DNA of 64,000 bases, taken from positions 3,038,001 through 3,102,000 of the forward strand of contig NZ_CP042266.1 in the NCBI RefSeq assembly GCF_007856155.1, read 5' to 3'. Source of the stretch: Streptomyces qinzhouensis (GTDB lineage: Bacteria > Actinomycetota > Actinomycetes > Streptomycetales > Streptomycetaceae). The position numbers were made by a program, and so were the translations under genes. Below the pieces are notes generated by a model. It saw only the letters and a list, made by a program, of their open reading frames with translations. It searched no databases and had not been told where the DNA came from. Position 1 is the stretch's first letter; every line of letters starts with the position of its first letter. This document shows, piece after piece, positions 34,571-42,795 of the stretch.

Positions 34571-34650
34571 AGTCGGGGCATCACTACTGGTTATGGGGTC
34601 GGGGCCCGGTGCACGCACGCCGGGTCGCCGGTGGGGAGGGCCTGTAGAGC

Positions 34651-36729
34651 ATGAGTCGTCGCTCCAGTGGGTTGGTCGGGATCTGGGCCGAGGCGCAGCG
34701 GCAGCAGCAGCGGCAGTCGGAGGCGCAGGCCCGGTATCAGCGGGACCGGGAGAGGGAGCAGCGGGCCCAGCAGCGGGAGGTGGCCCGGCGGCAGCGGGAG
34801 CAGCGGGCCGCCTATCGGGAGTTGCGGGAGGCGGAGGCCCGGCGGCGGACGCAGGAGCTGGACGCGCGGGTGGCGGCGCTTCAGGGGCTGCTGGTGGCGG
34901 GGTGCCGGGCTCCGGTGTTCCGGGCGGGGGCGCTGCTGCGGGCGGAGTCGGTGGAGCCGTTCGCCCCCGGGCGGCTGGCGGAGCCCGTACGGATGCCGGA
35001 TCAGAACGCGTATCAGGCGGGCGGTGGTTGGACCGCGGCACGGCGGGCGCAGGCGCAGGCGGAGGCGCGGGCCCGGTTCGAGCGGGACTGGCATACGGCG
35101 CAGGCCGCGGAGGCCCGGCGGCAGCAGCAGCTGGCCGCCTATCGGGCGGAGTACCAGCGGTGGGCCGATGCCCGGCTGGGGGAGGTCCGGCGGCACAACG
35201 CGGGGATCTCGGAGATGACGGCGGGGCTGCGGAGCGGGGATCCCGAGGCCACGGTGGAGTACTTCTCGGCCGCTCTGTACGCCTCGGAGGGGTGGCCGGC
35301 GGATCTGCCGCGCCAGGTGTCGGCGGCGTACGACCCGGGCGCCCGGCAGTTGGTGATCAACTGGGAGCTGCCCCGGTACGACATCGTGCCGGAGGTGAAG
35401 TCGGTACGGTATCTGGTCGGCGCGGATCAGGAGAAGGAGTCGCCGCGGCCGGTCACCCAGCGCCGGGCGCTGTACCGCGAGGTGCTCGCGCAGTGTCTGC
35501 TGCTGGTTCTGCACGATCTTTTCGCGGCGGACGAGTTCGGGGCGCTGGAGTCGGTGGCGCTGAACGGGTTCGTGGACGATCACGATCCGGCGACCGGCCG
35601 GCGGGCCGCCATCTTCCTGGGCACCGTGATGGCGTCGCGTTCGACGTTCACCGCGCTGCGTCTGGAGCAGGTGAGCGCCGTGAACTGTCTGGTGGACGGG
35701 TTGCGGGGGCAGTTGTCCGCGCGCCCCGACCAGTATGCGGCGGTGCGGCCGGGGCGGGTTCCCGAGGACATCGGTCAGGGGGTCGTCACCCATGGCGGTG
35801 GTGAGGAGCCCGATCTGTACGCGATGGACCCGATCGCCTTCGAGGAACTGGTCGCCGAGCTGTTCCGGGCGATGGGCATGCAGGCCGTGTCGACCCAGCG
35901 TTCGCATGACGGCGGGGTGGACGTCGACGCGCTCGATCCGGCGCCGATCCGGGGCGGGAAGATCGTCGTCCAGGTGAAGCGCTATCGGAACACCGTGCCG
36001 CCGACGGCCGTCCGTGATCTGTACGGCACGGTCCAGGACGCCGGTGCCAACAAGGGCGTGCTGGTCACGACGTCGGGTTTCGGTCCCGGTTCGCACACCT
36101 TCGCCAATGGCAAGCCCCTGGAGCTGGTCTCGGGTCCCGAGCTGGTCGATCTCCTTCACCGGCACGGGCTGCGCGGAAGGCTGGTCGGCGGCGGGCGCCC
36201 GGTGCCGGCCCAGCGGACCGGGCCGGCCGACGAGACCCCCGCCGGGGATCACAATGTGCTGGGCATGGGCTGGTCGGGCCGGGTCGCCCTGGATATCTGC
36301 GTACTCGTCTGCCACGGCGGCCGGGTACTGGACGACGACCACTTCGTCTTCTTCAACAACCCCCGGACACCGGACGGCTCGGTCCGCGCGCTGATACCCG
36401 TCGCGCCGGACAAGGCCGCCGTCCAGGTCTCCTTCGATGCCCTGCCGGCGCGGGCGGACCGTCTCGTCATCGTCGCCGCGGTCGATCCCGAGACCAATCC
36501 CACGGCCGATCTCTCCGGTTTCACCGATGCCGGGATCCGGCTGCTGGACGCCGAGGGGACTCCGCTCGACCGGTTGGGCGTCTCCGACGGCCGCCCCGGT
36601 GAGACCGCTCTCGTGCTGGGCTCCTTCCGCCGTCGTGCGAACGGCGACTGGGAGTTCGTCGCCGGGGGCAAGGGTTACGGCGGCGGTCTGGAGGAGCTGA
36701 TCCAGGAGTACGGCATCGAGGTGGAGTAG
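34651..36729 (+). CDS. Coiled-coil + Mrr restriction nuclease + TerD fusion protein
   Basis: 692 residues. Residues 1-190 are a Gln/Arg/Glu-rich coiled coil (QRQQQRQSEAQARYQRDR and similar). Residues 200-370 are a globular domain I cannot name. Residues 389-505 match an Mrr-type nuclease, ending with LLHRHGLRG: FEELVAELFRAMGMQ, catalytic Asp424 in GGVDVDALD, and Gln441-x-Lys443 in VVQVKRY, with LVTTSGFGPGSHTFA after it. Residues 530-692 form a TerD domain (LGMGWSGRVALDICVLV, DDDHFVFFNN, ETALVLGSFRRRANGDWEF). Mrr cleaves DNA; TerD binds calcium in tellurite/stress systems. It lies 120 bases upstream of EACC1 and caspase genes and is likely part of the same defence module. Confidence 0.85.
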   Translation: MSRRSSGLVGIWAEAQRQQQRQSEAQARYQRDREREQRAQQREVARRQREQRAAYRELREAEARRRTQELDARVAALQGLLVAGCRAPVFRAGALLRAESVEPFAPGRLAEPVRMPDQNAYQAGGGWTAARRAQAQAEARARFERDWHTAQAAEARRQQQLAAYRAEYQRWADARLGEVRRHNAGISEMTAGLRSGDPEATVEYFSAALYASEGWPADLPRQVSAAYDPGARQLVINWELPRYDIVPEVKSVRYLVGADQEKESPRPVTQRRALYREVLAQCLLLVLHDLFAADEFGALESVALNGFVDDHDPATGRRAAIFLGTVMASRSTFTALRLEQVSAVNCLVDGLRGQLSARPDQYAAVRPGRVPEDIGQGVVTHGGGEEPDLYAMDPIAFEELVAELFRAMGMQAVSTQRSHDGGVDVDALDPAPIRGGKIVVQVKRYRNTVPPTAVRDLYGTVQDAGANKGVLVTTSGFGPGSHTFANGKPLELVSGPELVDLLHRHGLRGRLVGGGRPVPAQRTGPADETPAGDHNVLGMGWSGRVALDICVLVCHGGRVLDDDHFVFFNNPRTPDGSVRALIPVAPDKAAVQVSFDALPARADRLVIVAAVDPETNPTADLSGFTDAGIRLLDAEGTPLDRLGVSDGRPGETALVLGSFRRRANGDWEFVAGGKGYGGGLEELIQEYGIEVE

Positions 36730-36849
36730 GGACTTCGGCAAGGAGGGGGACGGGCCGGTGATCCGTGCGATCCGGCCCGGTTCCCGGCGGTGGGCGCTAT
36801 ACGATCAGCCGTCGGCAGTGGGTTCGGTCGCACGGCTTGGGGAGGCAGG

Positions 36850-37311
36850 GTGTACGAGCTGGTTCTGCGCGTGGACGCCGGGGACGAGGCTTCCGCGGAG
36901 CAGGTGGAGCGTCAGGTCAAGGCGTTGTACAAGGACTTGCGTGCCTTCGGGCGGTACAACGTGGCCCGTAAGGAGAAGCCCGCGCCGGAAGGGTCGATGG
37001 CCTCCGCCGGATACGAGATCGGGGCGCTCGTCGTCAGCGGTGTCCTGTCGGCGGCCGGGCTCAAGGCCCTCGGCAATGTGCTGGTGGCCTATGTCCAGCG
37101 GTCCAAGGCGCGTTCCGTGGAGTGGGAGTTCGAGGGCAACAAGGGTTCGTTCCGGGCGCTCTCCGCGAAGGACCAGAACAGGCTGGTCGACGTGGTGGCG
37201 GCCCGGATCGCCGCGGGAGCCGGGGGCGGCGAGGGAGACGGGACCGGGACCGGGGGCGAGCCGGGAGGCGGGGATGGCGGGGCGCCGGATCGCACTGCTG
37301 GTCGCGACTGA
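36850..37311 (+). CDS. EACC1-type effector-associated protein
   Basis: 153 residues. The start YELVLRVDAGDEASAEQVERQVKALYKDL, a middle hydrophobic helix (EIGALVVSGVLSAAGLKALGNVLVAYVQ) and the ending VEWEFEGNKGSFRALSAKDQNRLVDVVAARI match my memory of the effector-associated constant component 1 (EACC1) family, described in NTP-dependent conflict systems next to caspase- or trypsin-like effectors. GGAGGCAGG precedes the GTG at 36850. The 3' end overlaps the caspase gene by 38 bases, so the two are translated together. The C-terminal tail is Gly-rich. Confidence 0.75.
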   Translation: MYELVLRVDAGDEASAEQVERQVKALYKDLRAFGRYNVARKEKPAPEGSMASAGYEIGALVVSGVLSAAGLKALGNVLVAYVQRSKARSVEWEFEGNKGSFRALSAKDQNRLVDVVAARIAAGAGGGEGDGTGTGGEPGGGDGGAPDRTAGRD

Positions 37312-40300
37312 CGGGTACGTCGACCCCGGGCTCAATCAGCTCAGATCGCCCGCCCGCGGCGCCGACGAGCTCGCGGCCCTGCTGAAGGACGAGGCGGTGG
37401 GCCGTTTCGATTTCGTCCGTACTCTCACCAACCGGCCCAAGGAGGAGATCGAGCGCGAGATCGAAGCGCTGTTGAGCCATCGCGCTCCGGACGATCTCGT
37501 ACTGCTCTATCTCGCCTGCCACGGCATCCGGAACGACACCGACCGGCTGTTCTTCGCGACCATCGGGACGGATCTCAGCCGTCCGCACACGACCGCGGTC
37601 CGGGCCGATCTCATCCATCAGCTGCTGGACGAGTGCGAGGCCCGTACCAAAATCGTGCTGCTCGACTGCTGCTACAGCGGGCTGTTCCACCGGGCGACAC
37701 CGATGTCCCCGGGGCTCGTCGACGTCGAGGCCGCGCTGGCGGGCCGCGGCACCTTCGTGATCACCGCGTCGACGGCGCTGGAGTACGCCTACGAGGGCGA
37801 GCAGCTCACGATGGACAACGCCCGGCCGGTGTCCCGTTTCACGGCCGCCCTCAACGAGGGTCTGGGCACCGGCCTCGCCGATCTCGACCGCGACGGTGTC
37901 ATCACCCCCGACGAGCTGTACACCTTTGTGCACGATGTGGTCGTCAACCAGAGCGGGCCCGAGCAGAAGCCCACCAAGTCCGGCCAGTACGAGGGGCATG
38001 TGGCCATCGCCTACGCGGCCCGCACCGACCCGGCCACGGGGCTGCCCCCGCGGGGCACCAAACAGGACCAATTGGTGCTGGGGTCGCTGCTGCCGCCGCC
38101 CGTCGACACCCCGGACCGGGGGTTCGTCTGCGATGCCTGGGAAGGCGCGTCGAAGCTGCTGGTGCCGATCGGCCGGGCGCCCGCGCCCGCCGGCGGCGAT
38201 CTGACCTGCCTCGATCTGTCCAGCCGGAGCGGGAATGTCGCCGTCATCGGCCGGCTCGGCAGCGGAAAGACGACACTGCTGCGGTCCCTGACGATGGCCC
38301 TGACGCTGACCCACACCCCGCACGAGGCCGAGTTCTATCTGCTGGAGGGCGCCGTCAACCGGCTCGGGGTGCTCCGGTCGATGCCGCATGTGAAGCAGTT
38401 GGCCGCGGCCCACGAGCACGAGGCCGTCGGCCGGGTTCTCGGCGCGCTCAAGGACGCCGTCGCCTCCCGCCGCGCCCTCTTCCGCGATCTCGACATCGAC
38501 TCCGTCGAGGAGTTCCGGGAGCTGCGGGCCGCGGGCCGGCTCCCGCACGAGAGCGGCAGCGATGTCTTCCTCGTCGTCGACGGCTGGCTCGACTTCGACT
38601 GGGAGATGGCCGACTTCGCGCAGGAGGTCCACCGGATCACCAACGCCGGTCTCAACTACGGGGTCCATCTCATCGCCTCGGCCCGCCGCTGGTCCGACTT
38701 CGGCCCCAGTCTGCTGGGCCTGCTCGGTACCCGGGTCGAGCTGCCCCTCGACGATCCGGCCGAATCCCAGATCGACACCGTCCTCTCCGGTGGTCTCGGC
38801 GTCGGCTGGGGTCTGACGCACCGCCGGCGGTTCCGGGTGGCGGTACCCCATCTGGAGGAGGTCGCCGATGCGGCGGAGGCCCGGCGTTCACTCACCGAGA
38901 CGGTACAGCGGATGCGGGAGCGCTGGCTGGGCGTACAGCCGGATTCGGCGGCCCCGCCGCGCCCCGAGATCCCCTTCACCGAGCTGTACGGCATCGGCGA
39001 CGCCGCCCGGTTCGACGCGAGCACCGCCTGGTCGCCGCGCCACGCGCAGGAGCGGCTCCGGGTGCCGATCGGGGTCGGTGAGGACGGCCGGCCCGTCATG
39101 CTCGATCTGAAGGAGCCCGCACAGGGCGGGATGGGCCCGCACGGCCTGTGCATCGGCGCTACCGGCTCCGGCAAGTCGGAGCTGCTGCGCACCCTGGTCC
39201 TCGGCCTCGCCGTCACCCACTCCCCCAGGTCCCTGAATTTCGTCCTCGTCGACTTCAAGGGCGGCGCGACCTTCGCCGGTACGGACCGGCTGCCGCATCT
39301 GTCGGCGCTCATCAGCGGCCTCGCCGACGATCCGGCGCTGGTGGACCGGATGGGCGAGGCCCTCGACGGCGAACTCCGGCGCCGTCAGGAGCTGCTGCGC
39401 AGCGCCGGGAACTACAGCAATATCACCGCCTACGAGGAGGCGCGCGCGGCCGGTGCGCCGCTGGCCGCGCTGCCCTCGCTGCTGGTCGTGATCGACGAGT
39501 TCTCCGAGCTGCTCGCCGTACGGCCCGACTTCCTCGAACTCCTCGTCATGATCGGCCGGGTCGGCCGCGCCCTCGGGGTGCATCTGCTGCTGGCCTCGCA
39601 GCGGCTGGACGACGGGAGGCTGCGCGGTCTGGACACGTACCTCTCGTACCGTATCGGTCTGCGCACCTTCTCCTCGGCGGAGTCCCGGCGGGTGATCGGG
39701 GTGCCGGACGCCTACCATCTGCCGCCGCTGCCCGGTTCCGGATATCTGCGGTACGACACCGACCTGACCCGGTTCCGGGCGGCTTACGTCTCCGCGCCCC
39801 AGCCGTCCGCCCCGGCTCTCCGGACGACCCTTCCGGCTCCCCGGCCGGACCTCCCGGCCGATGGCGTGTCCCCGAGGACCGTCGTCCGGGCTTACTCGGA
39901 GGACTCAGCGGACTCTGCGTACTCAGGGGACTCGGCGTACTCAGAGGACTCAGGGGACTCAGAGGACTCAGAGGACTCGGGGGACTATCTGCTCACTCCG
40001 CCGGAGCCGCCCGGCCGGCTGCCGGTGGGGTGGGCGGCACCGGGCGGACCGTCCGACGGTACGGCCCCGGACCAGGCACCGCCCGGGGGCCCGGCCCTCG
40101 CACCGGACCGCGATTCCGATCCGGGGGCGACTCTGCCCCGGGGGGTGACGCTGCCTCCGGAGACGGCTCCCCTTCCATGGCATCCGGCGTTCGGCAGCCC
40201 GCCGGGGGACGCCCCGGCCGAGGAGCCGGAGCTGCGGGAACTGCCGGGGCTGCCGGCATTGGCGGCCCCGGGAAGCGCTTCGTCCGGCGGGTCCGGCGGG

Positions 40301-42055
40301 TCCGGCGCCTTCGCCGACAGTCTGCTGGACGTGCTGGTCCGCCGTACCGCCGGGCAGGGGCCGCCCGCGCATCAGGTGTGGCTGCCGCCGCTCGGCGATC
40401 CGGTAGCCCTCGACACCCTGCTGCCGCAGCTGGAGACCACTCCGGAGCGCGGTCTGCACCCACCGCACTACGGCGCGCTGGGCCGCCGGAAGGTGCCCGC
40501 CGGGCTGGTCGACCGGCCCGACCAGCAGCGCCGTGAGCCACTGATCCTCGACTTCTCGGGCCCCGGGGGGAACGGGCTGATCGTCGGCGCGCCCCAGTCG
40601 GGCAAGTCGACCCTGCTGCGGACCGTCGCCCTCTCGCTCGCCCTGACCCACACCCCGGCCGAGGTCCAGTTCTACTTCCTCGACTTCGGCGGCGGCGGGC
40701 TCCAGCAGCTCACCGGGCTGCCGCATACGGGCAGCGTCGCCGGACGGCTCGAACCGGAGCAGGTACGGCGCACGGTCGCCGAGGTCACGGGGGTGCTCGC
40801 CCAGCGGGAGGAGTTCTTCCGCGCCGAGGGCATCGACTCCATGGCGGCCTACCGCGAGGGCCGGGCGCACGGACGGTGGCCGGAGCACCGCTGGGGCGAT
40901 GTCTTCCTGATCGTCGACAACTGGTCGGCTTTCAAGAGCCAGTACGAGGAGCTGGAGGGGGCCGTCGCCGACCTCGGCACCCGCGGCCTGGCCTTCGGCG
41001 TCCATCTGCTGCTGACGGCCGGGCGGTACATGGAGGTCCGGCTGGCGCTCCGGGACAGCCTCGGCACCCGGGTCGAGCTGCGGCTGTCCGACCCGACGGA
41101 GTCGGAGATCTCCCGGAAGGCGGCGGAGCACGTGCCGATCGGGGTCCCCGGGCGCGGTCTGGTCGCCGGATACCACTTCCTGGCCGCCGTACCCCGGCTG
41201 GACGGCAGGCCCACCGCCGACAGCGGACTCACCGAGGCGACGGCACACCTCGTCACCGCCGTCCGGTCGCAGTGGGCGGGCCCGCCCGCCCCGCCGGTAC
41301 GCGTCCTGCCCGCGTTGCTGCCCGAGCGGTCGCTCCCCACCGAGTCCGGCCGCACCAGCGGGGAGATCCTGCTCGGTCTGGACGAGACGACGCTCCAGCC
41401 CTTCGGCGTCGACTTCGAGACCGATCCCTGGCTGGTCGTCTTCGGCGAGGGGGAATCCGGCAAGACGTCCCTGCTGCGGCTGCTGGCCCACCGGATCGCC
41501 GAACGGTACACCCCCGAACAGGCGCAGCTGATCGTCGTGGACTACCGGCGGTCGCTGCTGGGCGAGCTCCCGCCGGAGCATGTGATGCAGTACGTTCCCG
41601 GGCTGGGGCTCCAGCCCCATGTCGCGGCCCTGGCCGATCTCGCCCGGCGGCGGCTGCCGGCCCCCGACATCACCCCGGACCAGCTGCGGGACCGGTCCTG
41701 GTACACCGGGCCCGATCTGTTTCTGCTGGTGGACGACTACGACCTCGTCGCGACCGCGTCCGGCAATCCGCTTCTCCCGCTGCTCGAACATCTGCCGTTC
41801 GCCCGGGATGTGGGGCTTCGTCTGGTGCTGTGCCGCAGTTCGGCGGGGGCGAGCCGGGCGTTGTACGAGCCGCTGCTCCAGTATCTGCGGGAGCAGGGCG
41901 CGCCCGGACTGATGCTCTCGGGCGACCGGTCCGAGGGTGCCTTCTTCGGCTCGGTCCCGCCGTCCCGTCAGCCCCCGGGCCGGGGCACCCTCTCCGGCCG
42001 CCGCAACCGCTCCCGGCAGGTCCAGCTCGCCTATCTGCCACCCCGGAGCGACTGA
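37274..42055 (+). CDS. Caspase-like protease fused to four FtsK/EccC-type ATPase domains
   Basis: 1593 residues. Residues 1-250 are a caspase (C14) domain: catalytic His83 in LACHGIRND and Cys133 in LLDCCYSG, plus an EF-hand-like DLDRDGVITPDEL at about 203-215. Four P-loop modules follow, with Walker A at about residues 326 (GRLGSGKTT), 629 (GATGSGKS), 1105 (GAPQSGKS) and 1391 (GEGESGKTS). The second carries VLVDFKGGATFAG and LLVVIDEFSELLA, the signature of the active EccC/EssC ATPase of type VII secretion. A Ser/Asp-rich linker (about 872-906) sits after it. No membrane segment is seen. The ATG at 37274 has a good ribosome site. Confidence 0.9.
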   Translation: MAGRRIALLVATDGYVDPGLNQLRSPARGADELAALLKDEAVGRFDFVRTLTNRPKEEIEREIEALLSHRAPDDLVLLYLACHGIRNDTDRLFFATIGTDLSRPHTTAVRADLIHQLLDECEARTKIVLLDCCYSGLFHRATPMSPGLVDVEAALAGRGTFVITASTALEYAYEGEQLTMDNARPVSRFTAALNEGLGTGLADLDRDGVITPDELYTFVHDVVVNQSGPEQKPTKSGQYEGHVAIAYAARTDPATGLPPRGTKQDQLVLGSLLPPPVDTPDRGFVCDAWEGASKLLVPIGRAPAPAGGDLTCLDLSSRSGNVAVIGRLGSGKTTLLRSLTMALTLTHTPHEAEFYLLEGAVNRLGVLRSMPHVKQLAAAHEHEAVGRVLGALKDAVASRRALFRDLDIDSVEEFRELRAAGRLPHESGSDVFLVVDGWLDFDWEMADFAQEVHRITNAGLNYGVHLIASARRWSDFGPSLLGLLGTRVELPLDDPAESQIDTVLSGGLGVGWGLTHRRRFRVAVPHLEEVADAAEARRSLTETVQRMRERWLGVQPDSAAPPRPEIPFTELYGIGDAARFDASTAWSPRHAQERLRVPIGVGEDGRPVMLDLKEPAQGGMGPHGLCIGATGSGKSELLRTLVLGLAVTHSPRSLNFVLVDFKGGATFAGTDRLPHLSALISGLADDPALVDRMGEALDGELRRRQELLRSAGNYSNITAYEEARAAGAPLAALPSLLVVIDEFSELLAVRPDFLELLVMIGRVGRALGVHLLLASQRLDDGRLRGLDTYLSYRIGLRTFSSAESRRVIGVPDAYHLPPLPGSGYLRYDTDLTRFRAAYVSAPQPSAPALRTTLPAPRPDLPADGVSPRTVVRAYSEDSADSAYSGDSAYSEDSGDSEDSEDSGDYLLTPPEPPGRLPVGWAAPGGPSDGTAPDQAPPGGPALAPDRDSDPGATLPRGVTLPPETAPLPWHPAFGSPPGDAPAEEPELRELPGLPALAAPGSASSGGSGGSGAFADSLLDVLVRRTAGQGPPAHQVWLPPLGDPVALDTLLPQLETTPERGLHPPHYGALGRRKVPAGLVDRPDQQRREPLILDFSGPGGNGLIVGAPQSGKSTLLRTVALSLALTHTPAEVQFYFLDFGGGGLQQLTGLPHTGSVAGRLEPEQVRRTVAEVTGVLAQREEFFRAEGIDSMAAYREGRAHGRWPEHRWGDVFLIVDNWSAFKSQYEELEGAVADLGTRGLAFGVHLLLTAGRYMEVRLALRDSLGTRVELRLSDPTESEISRKAAEHVPIGVPGRGLVAGYHFLAAVPRLDGRPTADSGLTEATAHLVTAVRSQWAGPPAPPVRVLPALLPERSLPTESGRTSGEILLGLDETTLQPFGVDFETDPWLVVFGEGESGKTSLLRLLAHRIAERYTPEQAQLIVVDYRRSLLGELPPEHVMQYVPGLGLQPHVAALADLARRRLPAPDITPDQLRDRSWYTGPDLFLLVDDYDLVATASGNPLLPLLEHLPFARDVGLRLVLCRSSAGASRALYEPLLQYLREQGAPGLMLSGDRSEGAFFGSVPPSRQPPGRGTLSGRRNRSRQVQLAYLPPRSD
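39896..39990 (+). repeat. 9-bp/15-bp repeats coding a Ser-Asp-Glu linker in the caspase-ATPase
   Basis: Imperfect copies of GAGGACTCA-like and GGGGACTCGGCGTACTCA-like units code for SADSAYSGDSAYSEDSGD-type sequence between ATPase modules 2 and 3. All unit lengths are multiples of three, so length variation would keep the frame. Confidence 0.85.
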
Positions 42056-42795
42056 CCCCGGTCCGGGCGCGGGGTTCGGCCGCTCTCGTCGCGCAGGTCG
42101 TTGTAGACCGTCGCGCGGGAGACGCCGAGCAGCGTCGCGAGGGACCGGGCGGCGTTCTTGAGGTCGAGCAGACCGTCGGAGCGCAGACTTCGGACCAGTT
42201 CCCGGCGGGCGGCGGGCGGCAGTTCGCGCGGGGTGAGGCCGTGGGCCGCGGCACGGGACTCGGCCGCCGTACGGAGCGTGTCGAGGGTGCGGGGGGCGAG
42301 GGTTTCGGGGACCGGCGGATCCTCGGTGGTGGCGGTGAGGCGGTTGAGGGCCGTGGTGATCCGGGTGAGGGCCGAGACATCGAGGTTGAGGCAGAGCGCC
42401 GCCACATAGGCGCCCTCGCTGTTGCGGATGCCGATGGACGTGCTCTTGGCGGGGCGGCCGTCGGGGAACCGGTTGGGGTAGTTCTGTACGACGTCGGGAA
42501 AGTCGGGGTCCTGGAGGCGGGCGAGGCCGAGTTCGGTGGCCGGATCGCCCGGGCGGCGACCGGAGAGAGGGTTTTCGACGGTACGGACCGCATGGCCGGG
42601 GTCGCGCAGATCGTGCAGGACGACCTCGCACAGTCCGGGGAACATCCGGCCGACGGCGCCGGCGATCTTCTCGGCCTCGCGGAGCAGATGCTCGTCCTCG
42701 GACCCGGACGCGGCGGTGAACGCGGGCGCGGACTCCGGCTCGGATACGGACCGGGCCGGTGATGCGGTACGGGGGCGGGGCACGGGGCCGGTCAT
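42031..42795 (-). CDS. PAS (YheO-like) and HTH transcriptional regulator
   Basis: 254 residues. Residues 35-165 look like the YheO-type PAS domain (EKIAGAVGRMFPGLCEVVLHDLRDPGHAVRTVENPLSGRRPGD, STSIGIRNSEGAYVAALCLNLDVS). Residues 195-245 hold an HTH (LVRSLRSDGLLDLKNAARSLATLLGVSRATVYNDL). The family includes the D-arginine regulator DauR. The ATG overlaps the TGA of the PLP enzyme gene (ATGA), so the regulator is translated with the enzyme it probably controls. The 3' end overlaps the convergent caspase-ATPase gene by 25 bases. Confidence 0.85.
   Translation of the reverse strand: MTGPVPRPRTASPARSVSEPESAPAFTAASGSEDEHLLREAEKIAGAVGRMFPGLCEVVLHDLRDPGHAVRTVENPLSGRRPGDPATELGLARLQDPDFPDVVQNYPNRFPDGRPAKSTSIGIRNSEGAYVAALCLNLDVSALTRITTALNRLTATTEDPPVPETLAPRTLDTLRTAAESRAAAHGLTPRELPPAARRELVRSLRSDGLLDLKNAARSLATLLGVSRATVYNDLRDESGRTPRPDRGQSLRGGR

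Noticed and set aside
39968..42631. Minus-strand open frame of 887 codons opposite the caspase-ATPase 3' half
   Set aside because: The plus strand shows P-loops and Walker B motifs in this stretch; the antisense frame has none.
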